The position numbers and the translations under genes were made by a program. This document shows positions 51,095 through 59,902 of a stretch of 64,000 nt of DNA, piece after piece. Each line of letters starts with the position of its first letter. Position 1 is the first letter of the stretch. The notes beneath the pieces were generated by a model. The model did no database searches, was not told the DNA's origin, and saw only the letters and a list, made by a program, of their open reading frames with translations. Source of the DNA: Chloroflexota bacterium (lineage in GTDB: Bacteria; Chloroflexota; Anaerolineae; UBA4142); contig JAMCQI010000099.1 in the NCBI GenBank assembly GCA_023381515.1, positions 1 through 64,000 on the forward strand, in the 5' to 3' direction.

Positions 51095-52784
51095 GAGTTA
51101 GCAGACCTTCCCGAATTGTCCGAATGCGATCACCCGCACCGGCCAGATCACCGGCCTGGACCATCTGCTCGAGGTCCGAGAGCCACATTTGCGCTTGGGC
51201 GGGCGAAATGCCTTGGGCCGCGGTCAGCGGAGCTTCAATGGTCGGCTTGGCGCGATGTCCGTTCGACCCATCGTCTTTTGCCGCCGCCTTGTCCGCAACC
51301 GCGTCCGCCAGACTCGCCGCGATATCGGGCACCATCACCAGGCGCGCCGGAGTGCCGCCGCAGAAATCGAGGAGCGCATGGCGGTCTTGCGCGCTGATGT
51401 TGTGAATCGCAAAGATGAGGATGCCGACGTCGTATTTCTCGACCAGGCGGCAGATATCGGTTCGGCGGCCGAGGACGTTCAGCCCGCGGAAGCGCATCCC
51501 CTGCTTGTACAGATCGTCGTCGATAAAGCCGACAACTTGGAAGGCGCTCGCGTTCGGTCCATTCCCCAAGAGCCACGCAACAAACTGGCCGGTCGAGCCA
51601 CCGCCGATGATGAGCACCCGTTCGCGCATCGCCGCCTGCCCACTGCTGACAGCCAGCCAGCGCGACACCGCGCCGCTCAAGAGCCGCGTCCGATACCGCA
51701 CTCCCACAAAGCCGACGAGCGCCGACGCCGACGCCGATACGACCATCCCCGGCGGCAGCATCGGCTGCGTCCACAAAATCTGATTGAAAACCACCGCCGC
51801 GGCGCCCGCGACGCTCGCGCTGAGCAGGATGAGCCACACATCGCTCGGTAAAGCATGCGACCACGCGATGTGGTTCATGCCGAGGAGCCAGCCGACCAGG
51901 CTAAAGAGGAGGGCGAATCCACCCGCAATCAGCAAGGCTTGGCCCCATCCCACGTTGAGCACGACAAACCAGCGCCACACCACGCCGGTCACACCCATCG
52001 CCAAAAAGGTGATAAAGGCGTCGATCGCGAACCAGCTCACGTAGCGCCGACCAAGCCGAGTCAGCGGTCCCAAGAAGAGACCCTCCTCCTCCGGCAGCGC
52101 GGTATGAATGCCTGGGAGAACGATGAGCGCGGTCCACAGGAGAACGTCGAGGTCGAGCCAGAAGGTATGCCGCCGCACATAGAGCTGGTCGAGGCGCAGC
52201 TTGCTTGGGAGCACGGACTTTAGATAGGTCTGCATCAAATTCTGATGCGAGAGGAGCCCTTCCTCGTTGCGATAGAGGACGGACGCCGGGCTCGTGATCC
52301 CCGGCTTGACCGAGAGAATCTCGCGGCGCACGGCCTCCGGCCACTTGGCCGCGATGTCGGGGTCCTCGGGCCGCGGGCCGACCAAGCTCATCTCCCCCTT
52401 GAGCACGTTCCAGAGCTGCGGCAGCTCGTTGATCTTGGAATTGCGCAGGCGGCGCCCGAACGGCGTCACGCGGGGATCATCCTCCGCCGTCACCTTGGCA
52501 AGCTGGCGCGGATCGTGCCACTGCTCCATCGTGCGGAATTTGAGCATGGCGAACTTTTTTCCGTCCTTGCCGATGCGTGTAGCCCGATAAAAGACCGGGC
52601 CGGACGAATGGCGGCGGATCAGGAGGGCGACTACGGCGAAGATGGGCAGAAGGAGCGCCAAGCCGATAAAGGCGCCGCCGATGTCGACGGCCCGCTTGGC
52701 GAGATCCCCGGGCAGCAGGGAAGGGAGAGGGCGGGTTCGGGCTAACGGAACGGGTGTTGGAATGGATGTTAATGTTCTAGCCAT
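51078..52784 (-). CDS. Phosphoglycosyl transferase with permuted domain order
   Basis: 568 aa. The bacterial sugar transferase domain is at the N-terminus (about 25-225): AKRAVDIGGAFIGLALLLPIF, GPVFYRATRIGKDGKKFAMLKFRTM, RLRNSKINELPQLWNVLKGEMSLVGPRP. About five membrane helices follow (240-370), then a Rossmann/CoA-binding-like domain (RVLIIGGGSTGQFVAWLL, VVGFIDDDLYKQGMRFRGLNVLG, VGILIFAIHNISAQDRHALL). In WcaJ/WbaP-type proteins the order is the reverse. It starts repeat-unit assembly on undecaprenyl phosphate. The C-terminal 70 residues are helical and unassigned. Confidence 0.9.
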   Translation of the reverse strand: MARTLTSIPTPVPLARTRPLPSLLPGDLAKRAVDIGGAFIGLALLLPIFAVVALLIRRHSSGPVFYRATRIGKDGKKFAMLKFRTMEQWHDPRQLAKVTAEDDPRVTPFGRRLRNSKINELPQLWNVLKGEMSLVGPRPEDPDIAAKWPEAVRREILSVKPGITSPASVLYRNEEGLLSHQNLMQTYLKSVLPSKLRLDQLYVRRHTFWLDLDVLLWTALIVLPGIHTALPEEEGLFLGPLTRLGRRYVSWFAIDAFITFLAMGVTGVVWRWFVVLNVGWGQALLIAGGFALLFSLVGWLLGMNHIAWSHALPSDVWLILLSASVAGAAAVVFNQILWTQPMLPPGMVVSASASALVGFVGVRYRTRLLSGAVSRWLAVSSGQAAMRERVLIIGGGSTGQFVAWLLGNGPNASAFQVVGFIDDDLYKQGMRFRGLNVLGRRTDICRLVEKYDVGILIFAIHNISAQDRHALLDFCGGTPARLVMVPDIAASLADAVADKAAAKDDGSNGHRAKPTIEAPLTAAQGISPAQAQMWLSDLEQMVQAGDLAGAGDRIRTIREGLLTHDPHA

Positions 52785-52810
52785 GGGACCTCCGAAAGGG
52801 ACAAGAGACA

Positions 52811-52841
52811 GGTGACAGGTGGCAAGAAAAGGTGACAGGTG
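52811..52841. repeat. Short tandem-like repeat GGTGACAGGTG
   Basis: An 11-nt sequence occurs exactly at 52811 and 52831, in the gap between two genes. No function visible. Confidence 0.5.
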
Positions 52842-52864
52842 ACACGAGGGTGTGTGAATTGCCC

Positions 52865-53740
52865 CTACGCCACCGGCGTCTTCTCCCGCGCCGGCAGCGC
52901 CGCGCCCCGCATCGTACCCTGTGCCTGCGCGACCAAGTCGTCGAAGGTGATCTGGTACGCGGGGAGCATGGCCTCGCCGCAGGTGACGGTGACGCCGAGG
53001 CGGTCGCCCGCCGCGGATTCGATGCGATGTATCAACGCCCCGGCGCTCGAATAATCAGTTTCGGGACAAAGGACAATAAAGCGGCGGCCGCCCTCCGCTA
53101 AGAGCACGGTATCGGAGCCGCGGACGACCTCCCCAATCGTGCTGCCGAGCTTGGAAAGGGCGTAGCGGCTGCTCAGCGTCGTGAGCGCTTCGTCCAGGAT
53201 GCGGGGCACGCTCGCATGCAGAGAGGACGGCTCGGGCTCGACGACGATGACGGAGAGCGGACGGTGGTAGCGGAGGGAGCGCCGCAGCTCGACCTCGATC
53301 TCGTCGGCAGCGTCCTCAAGCGGTTTCGGCTTGCGGTCTTCGCCCCCGGACGTCAGGTCGACAAATACCTGCTCCAGGTCGACGAGCCGGCTAGCCAGGT
53401 CGCGAGCGACGAGGACGAGAGCCGACAGCGTCGCGATCTCGAGGAGGCCGACGGCCATGTCGCCGCCCGTCAGTGTGATCCGCCGGCCATCGCCGAGCGC
53501 CAGGTAGCGGCAGAGGAGATAGATGGCAACGGCGAGCGCGACCGGTACGGCGGCGGGGGCGCGGCTCAGGAGCGGCGAGCGGCCGAGCGTGATGATCGCA
53601 AGGAGCCCGAGGAGCGCGAGCAGCCAGACGAAATCAAAGGGATTCGCCGTCGTCGGCATGCGCAAACGCTCGACGCCAAGGAGGAGCACCATTAGAAAGG
53701 CCAGTAGGAGAATCAGGCTCCGCAGAGGTTTCATCATCAT
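52865..53740 (-). CDS. Membrane protein with degenerate GGDEF-like domain
   Basis: 291 aa. Four membrane segments in the first 135 residues (LILLLAFLMVLLLGVERL, FVWLLALLGLLAIITLG, AVPVALAVAIYLLCRYLAL, MAVGLLEIATLSALVLVAR). A C-terminal domain has GGDEF-like strands (RPLSVIVVEPEPS, LGSTIGEVVRGSDTVLLAEGGRRFIVLCPETD, GVTVTCGEAMLPAYQITFDDLVAQAQ), but the catalytic turn reads EGGRRF, so it should not make c-di-GMP; it may bind it or GTP. Start overlaps the short remnant ORF as ATGA. Confidence 0.7.
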   Translation of the reverse strand: MMMKPLRSLILLLAFLMVLLLGVERLRMPTTANPFDFVWLLALLGLLAIITLGRSPLLSRAPAAVPVALAVAIYLLCRYLALGDGRRITLTGGDMAVGLLEIATLSALVLVARDLASRLVDLEQVFVDLTSGGEDRKPKPLEDAADEIEVELRRSLRYHRPLSVIVVEPEPSSLHASVPRILDEALTTLSSRYALSKLGSTIGEVVRGSDTVLLAEGGRRFIVLCPETDYSSAGALIHRIESAAGDRLGVTVTCGEAMLPAYQITFDDLVAQAQGTMRGAALPAREKTPVA

Positions 53741-53829
53741 GTCCTAGGGGAATACCAATCCCGGTAACGGGGGTCGTGTTCGCGCCGGGCATACTCGGCG
53801 CGGAGCCGCGTCAGTTCGTCAATGTTCAA
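53737..53829 (-). pseudogene. 30-codon remnant resembling the N-terminus of a SAM methyltransferase
   Basis: From TTG 53829 the frame reads L-N-IDELTRLRAEYARREHDPR-YRDWYSPRT and stops at TGA 53739-53737, overlapping the next ATG. The opening DELTRLRAEYARR...YS is how many class I methyltransferases next to glycosyltransferase genes begin, but nothing more follows. Probably a deletion remnant, or a translation-coupling leader peptide. Recalled similarity only. Confidence 0.4.
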
Positions 53830-55906
53830 GCGCCATGCCCCAGACGTGCAATTGCCCCGAGGAGGCCGTGTAACGGATTGTTATGGAATCGATCACCGAG
53901 GGGCCTGCAAATCTCAACTTGGAACCAAAGATGCTGGCCTCAAAATCGGACCACGCGTCCCCGTACTCGCGCTGGCCGACGAGGGCAGCACGCTTGTGCC
54001 AAGACAAGGCAGCTTCGCACCCCTTGCCGACCCCACAACCCCTCGACCAGTCCTGCGTCTCACTCCCCATCCGCAGAGGAAAAGCAAGCTCCTCTCCCCC
54101 GGTTGCATGGACCAGAAGCTCGCCGATCGTCCCGCCCTGTCGGAGGCGACTGCCGCCCGTCACATCGCTCAACAGCACGAGTCCCTGCGCCGCTACCGAA
54201 GAGCTCAACGGGATCTCGCGTTCGGTTCTCCCCTGATCATCTGGGACCGAGAAACTGCCGGTCACAGAATACGGTGCGTTCAAAAAGAACGCCTCCGCTG
54301 GCAGTGCCAAATCCTGAAACTCCAGCCCGTAGATTTCTTTTGGCAGCGTCACCTGGCCCGAAACCGGATCGACCGCGTAGCCCGGCCGCTCGCGAGAGGA
54401 CTTTCGCTCGAACACGTACTCAAAGACGGGGAAACGAACCAGTCCCTGCTGGAACGCAAACTCACTCTCAAGCTGAGGGAAAATCTGATTGAACTCTTTT
54501 CGACGCTCCGGTTGCCAGTCCCCCGTAACAAAGACAACCCTATCCACACCCTCCAGCCCGCCCACCCCATCCGACGAAACATATGACCAGTAGGGCCCTT
54601 TCGTTATCTCCGGATCAAAATATCGATCAACCGGCGCCGATGAGCGCCCATCAAAGAGAAGGATGCTCTTAGCCGCGCTCACGCTCTCCGCCAGCTGTGC
54701 AAACTCTTTCCAGTCCACACCCACAGGTATCGTGTAACTCCACGGACCCCAAAAGTACTGGAAAACTGAGTACGCGCAGACCAATGCGACGGCGGGAAGC
54801 AGAACAAACCGCAGGCGGCGCACTGTGAGGCCTGCTGCGACAAGAAGCAGGTACACGGGCAGCACCATCATGACATGCCGCGGAGATGCCGTCTCGGAGA
54901 ACGATGGGGTCGCCGGGTCCAAGATCAGAAACACGAGAACTAGCGGCACGAGTCCTACGACCACCAACATCAGCGGACGCGGTCGATCGCGCAGGGCCAC
55001 GAGCCCAGCAGAAGCAGCCGCAGCGAAAACCAGGACGCCAATAACCGAATAGGGCAGAGCAACCGGATACACCGATTGGCCCAGGGAGAAGAAGAACAAG
55101 GTGAGTGGCACCTTGGCTAAATTGGCTAGCCCTAGTCCTCTGGGAAGAACCGCGCTGGGGGACCACTGAGCGCCAATTAGCCGCTGGATAGCGGTAAAGA
55201 GCACCGGACTTAGTACGGACGCCAAGACCGCAAGCCCAAGCAAACAAACGACGACCAGACCCAGCCGCCAGATCCTTTTCCGGCCAGGTGCCGACGCCAA
55301 CCACCACGCAACGACCTCCGCCACAGGAACCATGATCCCAAACAAGTGCGACAGGCCTACCAATAGGCCGGCCGCCAGCCAGCCAAGCCGCCGGACAACC
55401 GAATCCGGATGTTTCCAGAGCAGCACAAACGTGAACAGCGACAGTACCGTGCTCAACAGAAAGAGGCTGTAGAAACGCACTTCCTGTGAATACTCGATAG
55501 CAAACGAGGAGACAGCCAGCAGCCCGGACAGAGCAAACCCCACCTGGCCATTGACAGCATGGCGACCGAATTGATATCCCAGTGGAACCGCCAGCACACC
55601 GAAAACCACAGAGGGAAAGCGCGCCCAGAAATCACCTGACCCCAACAAAAGCCAAAAGTGCAATATGCCGAAATAGAAGACCGATTGAGCATTCCGCCCC
55701 ACCTGTTCCGTCTCGATCAAGCTGTTGTACTCGTCCCCGAAGAGACTCCTCGCGTCCAGGCCGTACACCCTCAAGCCAAAGGCCACCAGAGTGACGAGCC
55801 CAACCACAACCGCTGGCTGCCGCACTATCCGAAACCCCACGCGCCAATCCGCCCCCACTTGCAGCCTCAATTCACCCCTCCCGACCGTAGGCTCGCTTCC
55901 ACCCAT
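53819..55906 (-). CDS. GT39-like (ArnT/PMT-type) membrane glycosyltransferase
   Basis: 695 aa. About 12 membrane segments in residues 25-420. The first extracytoplasmic loop has ARSLFGDEYNSLIE, the acidic GT-C catalytic site, and FYFGILHFWLLLGSGDFWARFPSVVFG follows, as in the PMT/ArnT superfamily. The C-terminal 270 residues are extracytoplasmic and beta-rich. It transfers a sugar from a polyprenyl-phosphate donor. ATG 55906 overlaps the upstream GT2 gene by 35 nt; TTG 55870, just behind GGAGGGGTGAA, is a likely alternative start. Confidence 0.85.
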   Translation of the reverse strand: MGGSEPTVGRGELRLQVGADWRVGFRIVRQPAVVVGLVTLVAFGLRVYGLDARSLFGDEYNSLIETEQVGRNAQSVFYFGILHFWLLLGSGDFWARFPSVVFGVLAVPLGYQFGRHAVNGQVGFALSGLLAVSSFAIEYSQEVRFYSLFLLSTVLSLFTFVLLWKHPDSVVRRLGWLAAGLLVGLSHLFGIMVPVAEVVAWWLASAPGRKRIWRLGLVVVCLLGLAVLASVLSPVLFTAIQRLIGAQWSPSAVLPRGLGLANLAKVPLTLFFFSLGQSVYPVALPYSVIGVLVFAAAASAGLVALRDRPRPLMLVVVGLVPLVLVFLILDPATPSFSETASPRHVMMVLPVYLLLVAAGLTVRRLRFVLLPAVALVCAYSVFQYFWGPWSYTIPVGVDWKEFAQLAESVSAAKSILLFDGRSSAPVDRYFDPEITKGPYWSYVSSDGVGGLEGVDRVVFVTGDWQPERRKEFNQIFPQLESEFAFQQGLVRFPVFEYVFERKSSRERPGYAVDPVSGQVTLPKEIYGLEFQDLALPAEAFFLNAPYSVTGSFSVPDDQGRTEREIPLSSSVAAQGLVLLSDVTGGSRLRQGGTIGELLVHATGGEELAFPLRMGSETQDWSRGCGVGKGCEAALSWHKRAALVGQREYGDAWSDFEASIFGSKLRFAGPSVIDSITIRYTASSGQLHVWGMALEH

Positions 55907-56912
55907 TGGCCATAGGTTTCAACAGACCAAAATGAAATGTGCCCATCACGAACCCGAGCCCGTAACCGAGATGCATCGTCGCAAACGCGAGCGGCAGCAC
56001 CGGCGCGTACCGCCAGCCCCTTCGCGACGAAATCCACGCGGATGCCAACAGCGATGCCAGCACATACGGCGCCGCGACCGCGAGCAACCACGCGGGCGAC
56101 CGGAGAGCCAAGCTCAACGCCCCGGAGACCACGAGCGCCAGGACAAAAGTCGCCGGCACCAGATGGCGCCACGACGCCGGCTTGCCGTGTTTCTGGATCA
56201 CCCGCACCTTCCAAAACCCATACTCCAGATACTGCTTCCAGAGCCCGGCCAGAGACGCCCGCGAAAAGTACTCCGAGCGGATCGCAGGGTCCAGCCATAT
56301 CTTGCCGCCCGCCTTGATCAGGCGATAGTTGAATTCGTCGTCCTGATTCCGCACCAACTCTTCGTCGAAAAAACCCGCCCGGGCAAATATCTCGCGGCGG
56401 TGAGCGCCAAAGGCGAGCGTATCGACATACTGAGCGCGATCGGCATACCGGAAGGCCGCACTCCCCACGCCAAAGGGCGAACTCTGGGCGACCGCAATCC
56501 CCTCCGCCATCCACGTCTGGCCCACCGTCCGGATCGGCCCGCCAACGCAATCTGCGTCCACCTGCGCCAGCGTCTCGATGCACCGCCGTACATAGTCCCG
56601 CGCAATCACCGCGTGCCCATCCACCCGGATGATGACCTCCCCGTGCGCCAGGCGCAGACCTCGATTGAGCGCGGTTGGAACGATTCGTTCGGGGTTATCA
56701 ATCAGCCTGATGCGCGGATCCAAGCGCATAAACTCGGCGACAATCTCCCGGGTATCGTCCGTCGACATGCCGTCCACAACAAGCACCTCGATCTTGTCGT
56801 GCGCTCCCTTCACGGCGTAATCCTGAGCGATCACCCCTTCCAAGCAGCGCCCGATATAGCGCGCCTCATTCCGGATGGGCAAGATGATCGAGACCAGAGG
56901 CTGTTCAGTCAT
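55872..56912 (-). CDS. Glycosyltransferase family 2 with C-terminal membrane segments
   Basis: 346 aa from ATG 56912, 8-nt overlap with the upstream stop. GT-A core: LVSIILPIRNEARYIGRCLEGVIAQDY, VEVLVVDGMSTDDTREIV, ALNRGLRLAHGEVIIRVDGHAVI (DxD-like RVDGH), FDEELVRNQDDEFNYRLIKAGGKIW (ED of the QDDE motif). Two or three C-terminal helices (FVLALVVSGALSLAL, MHLGYGLGFVMGTFHFGLL). Similar to succinoglycan ExoA-type enzymes. Donor and acceptor unknown. Confidence 0.92.
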   Translation of the reverse strand: MTEQPLVSIILPIRNEARYIGRCLEGVIAQDYAVKGAHDKIEVLVVDGMSTDDTREIVAEFMRLDPRIRLIDNPERIVPTALNRGLRLAHGEVIIRVDGHAVIARDYVRRCIETLAQVDADCVGGPIRTVGQTWMAEGIAVAQSSPFGVGSAAFRYADRAQYVDTLAFGAHRREIFARAGFFDEELVRNQDDEFNYRLIKAGGKIWLDPAIRSEYFSRASLAGLWKQYLEYGFWKVRVIQKHGKPASWRHLVPATFVLALVVSGALSLALRSPAWLLAVAAPYVLASLLASAWISSRRGWRYAPVLPLAFATMHLGYGLGFVMGTFHFGLLKPMANGWKRAYGREG

Positions 56913-57897
56913 GGTGATCCAGTGTCTCATCGATGATCGAGAACAGCGCACTCCGTCGCCTCTCCAGCGGAAACTCCCGCAGCACCCTCTCCCGCGCCCG
57001 CGAGCCCAACCCATCGCCATCCTCAAAAGCCCGCCGTACTCCCTTCGCGACAAGCTCCGGCTCTGGCACATCTACATAGACCCCGCAGTTTCCCACTACC
57101 TCAGGGAGCGCGCCCGCGCGCGTGACCACAGGCACGCACTCGCCAAGCATCGCCTCTGCCACCGCCATACCAAACCCTTCGTGCCGTGATGCCTGCACAT
57201 AGACCCTTGCCCGAGCAATATAGTCATCCAATTCGCCATCGCTCACCCGGCCGGTAAACTCGACGTTTGCCGGGGCAATCGACCGCAGGTCCTCGATGGC
57301 CCGGTCCTGCCACGCGCCGATCACGGCAAATGAGACATCCGGCAGCAGCCTCGCCGTCTGCACAAACGGCTCCAAGCCCTTCCGGTGGAGGTTCCATCGG
57401 TCCACGTTCCCAATGGTGATCGCGAGATTTCCCTTCTTCTCGCTCCCCCCATGCCCGCGGCATTCAAGACCGTGATAGATTACGCTCACCCGGTTCGAAT
57501 CGACCCCTGCGTTGCGGATCGCCTCATCCCTCGTATACGACGAGTTTGTTATCAACCTTGACGCTGACCTCATGGTTGTTCGCGAGATGAACCGCCTGAG
57601 ACCGCCGCGCATGTTGCCGTATTCAATCTCCGGCATATTCGCCGTATCATAGCCGCCGACCACCAAGACCGAAGGCCGGCCGAGCGCACGGGCCAAAACA
57701 ACGGGCATGAGGGTATGCCATGTGGCGAACCAGCCAAACACCAAATCACTCTGCGCCAGCGCGCGCGCCAGTGCCGCTACATTGACAATACGCGACCTCT
57801 GACACCACTCGCGCACCGCGTATCCCTCCCGCAGCAGCGCCAAATCGATCTGCACAAACCGAGCGGGGTGATTGTGGACAAAGAGGATATGTGGCAT
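56905..57897 (-). CDS. Glycosyltransferase family 4
   Basis: 330 aa from ATG 57897, which overlaps the upstream stop by one base (TGATG). N-terminus PHILFVHNHPARFVQIDLALL; C-terminal GT-B donor site with LAITIGNVDRWNLHRKGLEPFV, VEFTGRVSDGELDDYIARARVYVQASRHEGFGMAVAEAMLGECVPVVT, where E-G-F-G...E is the E-x7-E motif. Soluble, cytoplasmic. The longer frame to 58008 lies in the preceding gene and is rejected. Confidence 0.93.
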   Translation of the reverse strand: MPHILFVHNHPARFVQIDLALLREGYAVREWCQRSRIVNVAALARALAQSDLVFGWFATWHTLMPVVLARALGRPSVLVVGGYDTANMPEIEYGNMRGGLRRFISRTTMRSASRLITNSSYTRDEAIRNAGVDSNRVSVIYHGLECRGHGGSEKKGNLAITIGNVDRWNLHRKGLEPFVQTARLLPDVSFAVIGAWQDRAIEDLRSIAPANVEFTGRVSDGELDDYIARARVYVQASRHEGFGMAVAEAMLGECVPVVTRAGALPEVVGNCGVYVDVPEPELVAKGVRRAFEDGDGLGSRARERVLREFPLERRRSALFSIIDETLDHHD

Positions 57898-58706
57898 CAA
57901 GGTGCACGCTGTAGTGTTGTCGAGGCATGCTCGCGGGCCAAATCCGGCGCGCCGTTCCTCTCCATCTCCCAAATTTTGGCAAAAGTCAAGAAAACGTACG
58001 CTGCCCAAAAGCCGGCCAGGATCAAGCCCGGAATCCCATCCATAAAACCGCGCAGGACAACATAGCGATAAAGAAAAGCCGCGACCGGCCTCGTAAGCGC
58101 GGCCCCGACGCTAAAACGGACGCCCCGGGACCTCCGCTCCTCCGCTTCCCACGTCGTGAACTGTCCCAGCAAGTGGTGAACAACCTGATCCACGTCCCGC
58201 TGCCCAAAGTGAACAAAATGGTTACGGAGGATGCCGCACTTGCCGTCCAGGACCACATGCGCGTGCACCCGGCGCGGCTGGTAGCGCCCTCGGTCCTTCC
58301 GGAACAGCCGCAATTGATAGTCGGGATAGTTTCCGCCGTGGCGCAGTGGCCGCCCCCAGGCATAATTGAGCCGTGGAATTTTAAAGCCAGAAAACTCCCC
58401 TGGATCCTCAAGAACCCCCTCGATCTCCTGCCTCAGCTCCTCGCTCACCCTCTCGTCCGTGTCGACGATGAGCACCCAATCATTCGCGACCTGTGGAATC
58501 GCCCAATTCTTTTGCGTAGCCGAGTCAATGTACTCGTGCTGCAAAATCCGTGACGCATACCCTTTCGCAATCGCCAGCGTCCTATCCGTGCTGAACGAAT
58601 TGACCAACACGACCTCGTCCGCCCATGTCACGCTCTTCAAGCAATCCGTGATGACATCCTCGCTGTTGCCGCAGGGCACCAGAACCGAAAGCGCTCTCCG
58701 CATCAA
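57897..58706 (-). CDS. Glycosyltransferase family 2, WaaE/KdtX-like
   Basis: 269 aa. LSVLVPCGNSEDVITDCLKSV, DEVVLVNSFSTDRTLAIAKGY, ATQKNWAIPQVANDWVLIVDTDERV (DTDE metal site) and HGGNYPDYQLRLFRKDRGRYQPRRVHAHV are the hallmark of the WaaE beta-glucosyltransferase subgroup. A C-terminal hydrophobic helix (IPGLILAGFWAAYVFLTF) may anchor it. Start overlaps the GT4 stop as ATGA. Substrates unknown. Confidence 0.92.
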   Translation of the reverse strand: MMRRALSVLVPCGNSEDVITDCLKSVTWADEVVLVNSFSTDRTLAIAKGYASRILQHEYIDSATQKNWAIPQVANDWVLIVDTDERVSEELRQEIEGVLEDPGEFSGFKIPRLNYAWGRPLRHGGNYPDYQLRLFRKDRGRYQPRRVHAHVVLDGKCGILRNHFVHFGQRDVDQVVHHLLGQFTTWEAEERRSRGVRFSVGAALTRPVAAFLYRYVVLRGFMDGIPGLILAGFWAAYVFLTFAKIWEMERNGAPDLAREHASTTLQRAP

Positions 58707-59902
58707 TCCGTCCTCCGGCCGGCCGCCACGGAGTCATACACATCCGCCACCTGATCCGCGAACCTCTCGAACTCGAAATTCGCTTCGACTCTCCGGCGCG
58801 CTTTCATTCCCATTTCCCGAAAAGCGGACCGGTTCTCGCTCGCGCTCTTAACCGCATCAAAGCAGGCATCCGCGTTCCCTGGTGGGAACAGTACGCCACA
58901 TCCGTCCGAACCGACAACCTCGCTCGCACCCCCATGATCCGCCACCACAACCGGCTTCCCGCAAGCCATTGCTTCTGCGACCGCCAAGCCAAACGGCTCC
59001 GGATCAAGCGACGGGTGCACAAGGAGGTCAAGGCTCCTCATCGCTCCCGGCATGTCCTTCAGCCAGCCCGCGAAAACAACCCTATCCCCCAAACCCAACT
59101 GCTTCACAAGGCCCCGCAGCTTGTCGCCGTACCCCGCCAGGCCAAAACCATCCTCGCCGATGAGCACGAACCGCACAGGCAGGTTTTCCTTTTCGGCTCT
59201 GCTTGCCACGCCGAGTAACAGCTCCTGCCCCTTCCACGGCGTCAACCGCCCCACCTGCCCAACAACCATCTCGCCATTTCCACCTGACCAGCCGTCCCGA
59301 AACGGCCTCTCGCCCTTGGGCGTAAACTCTTGGGTATCAATTCCGTTGTATATCACCCGAATCTTGTCTTGCACCCCTGCCCGCGAGAGCTGCCGGGCCA
59401 CCGCCCCCGAGATGCAAATCACGCGCGTCGCCACTGCCTGTGCGGCGAGATTCAGGACCGGCAAAAAAAGACCGAACCCGGAACGGGGTGCAACAATGTC
59501 CTGCAAGTGCCAGACGCACGGAACGCGTGCCAATTTCGCCGCCAGTCCTCCGCTCAGATGACTCAGCATCGAATTCGTATGCACGACCGCGACCCGCTCC
59601 CTCTTCAAGACACGCGCAATCGCAAACGTCTGCACGAGGACCACGGCCACATCATAGACGATTGCCAAGGGGTCCGGCACCACACGGCGACCCCAGTACC
59701 GGCTCGTGCTCTTCAACCGCGGCGACGCATACCTCCGCCACTCGATTCCATGGCCCGCGAGCTCCCTGGTCAGCGTTCCCTCTGCTGGAACAAGAACCAC
59801 AGCCTCCCAGCCCCTTGCTTTGAGTGCCGGCGCCAGGCGCAGCAGGTTCATCTCTGCCCCGCCGATCCCCGAGCCGGACTCAAGAACCGCTAGCCGCTTC
59901 AT
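58703..59902 (-). CDS. Glycosyltransferase family 4
   Basis: 399 aa from ATG 59902 (23-nt overlap with the upstream gene). RLAVLESGSGIGGAEMNLLRLAPAL is the classic GGAE start. Donor site: MVVGQVGRLTPWKGQELLL, VVFAGWLKDMPGAMRSLDLLVHPSLDPEPFGLAVAEAMACGKPVVVADHGGASEVV, with an intact E-P-F-G...E motif. Cytoplasmic or peripheral. Sits between an O-antigen-ligase-like gene and the WaaE-like gene. Confidence 0.94.
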   Translation of the reverse strand: MKRLAVLESGSGIGGAEMNLLRLAPALKARGWEAVVLVPAEGTLTRELAGHGIEWRRYASPRLKSTSRYWGRRVVPDPLAIVYDVAVVLVQTFAIARVLKRERVAVVHTNSMLSHLSGGLAAKLARVPCVWHLQDIVAPRSGFGLFLPVLNLAAQAVATRVICISGAVARQLSRAGVQDKIRVIYNGIDTQEFTPKGERPFRDGWSGGNGEMVVGQVGRLTPWKGQELLLGVASRAEKENLPVRFVLIGEDGFGLAGYGDKLRGLVKQLGLGDRVVFAGWLKDMPGAMRSLDLLVHPSLDPEPFGLAVAEAMACGKPVVVADHGGASEVVGSDGCGVLFPPGNADACFDAVKSASENRSAFREMGMKARRRVEANFEFERFADQVADVYDSVAAGRRTD

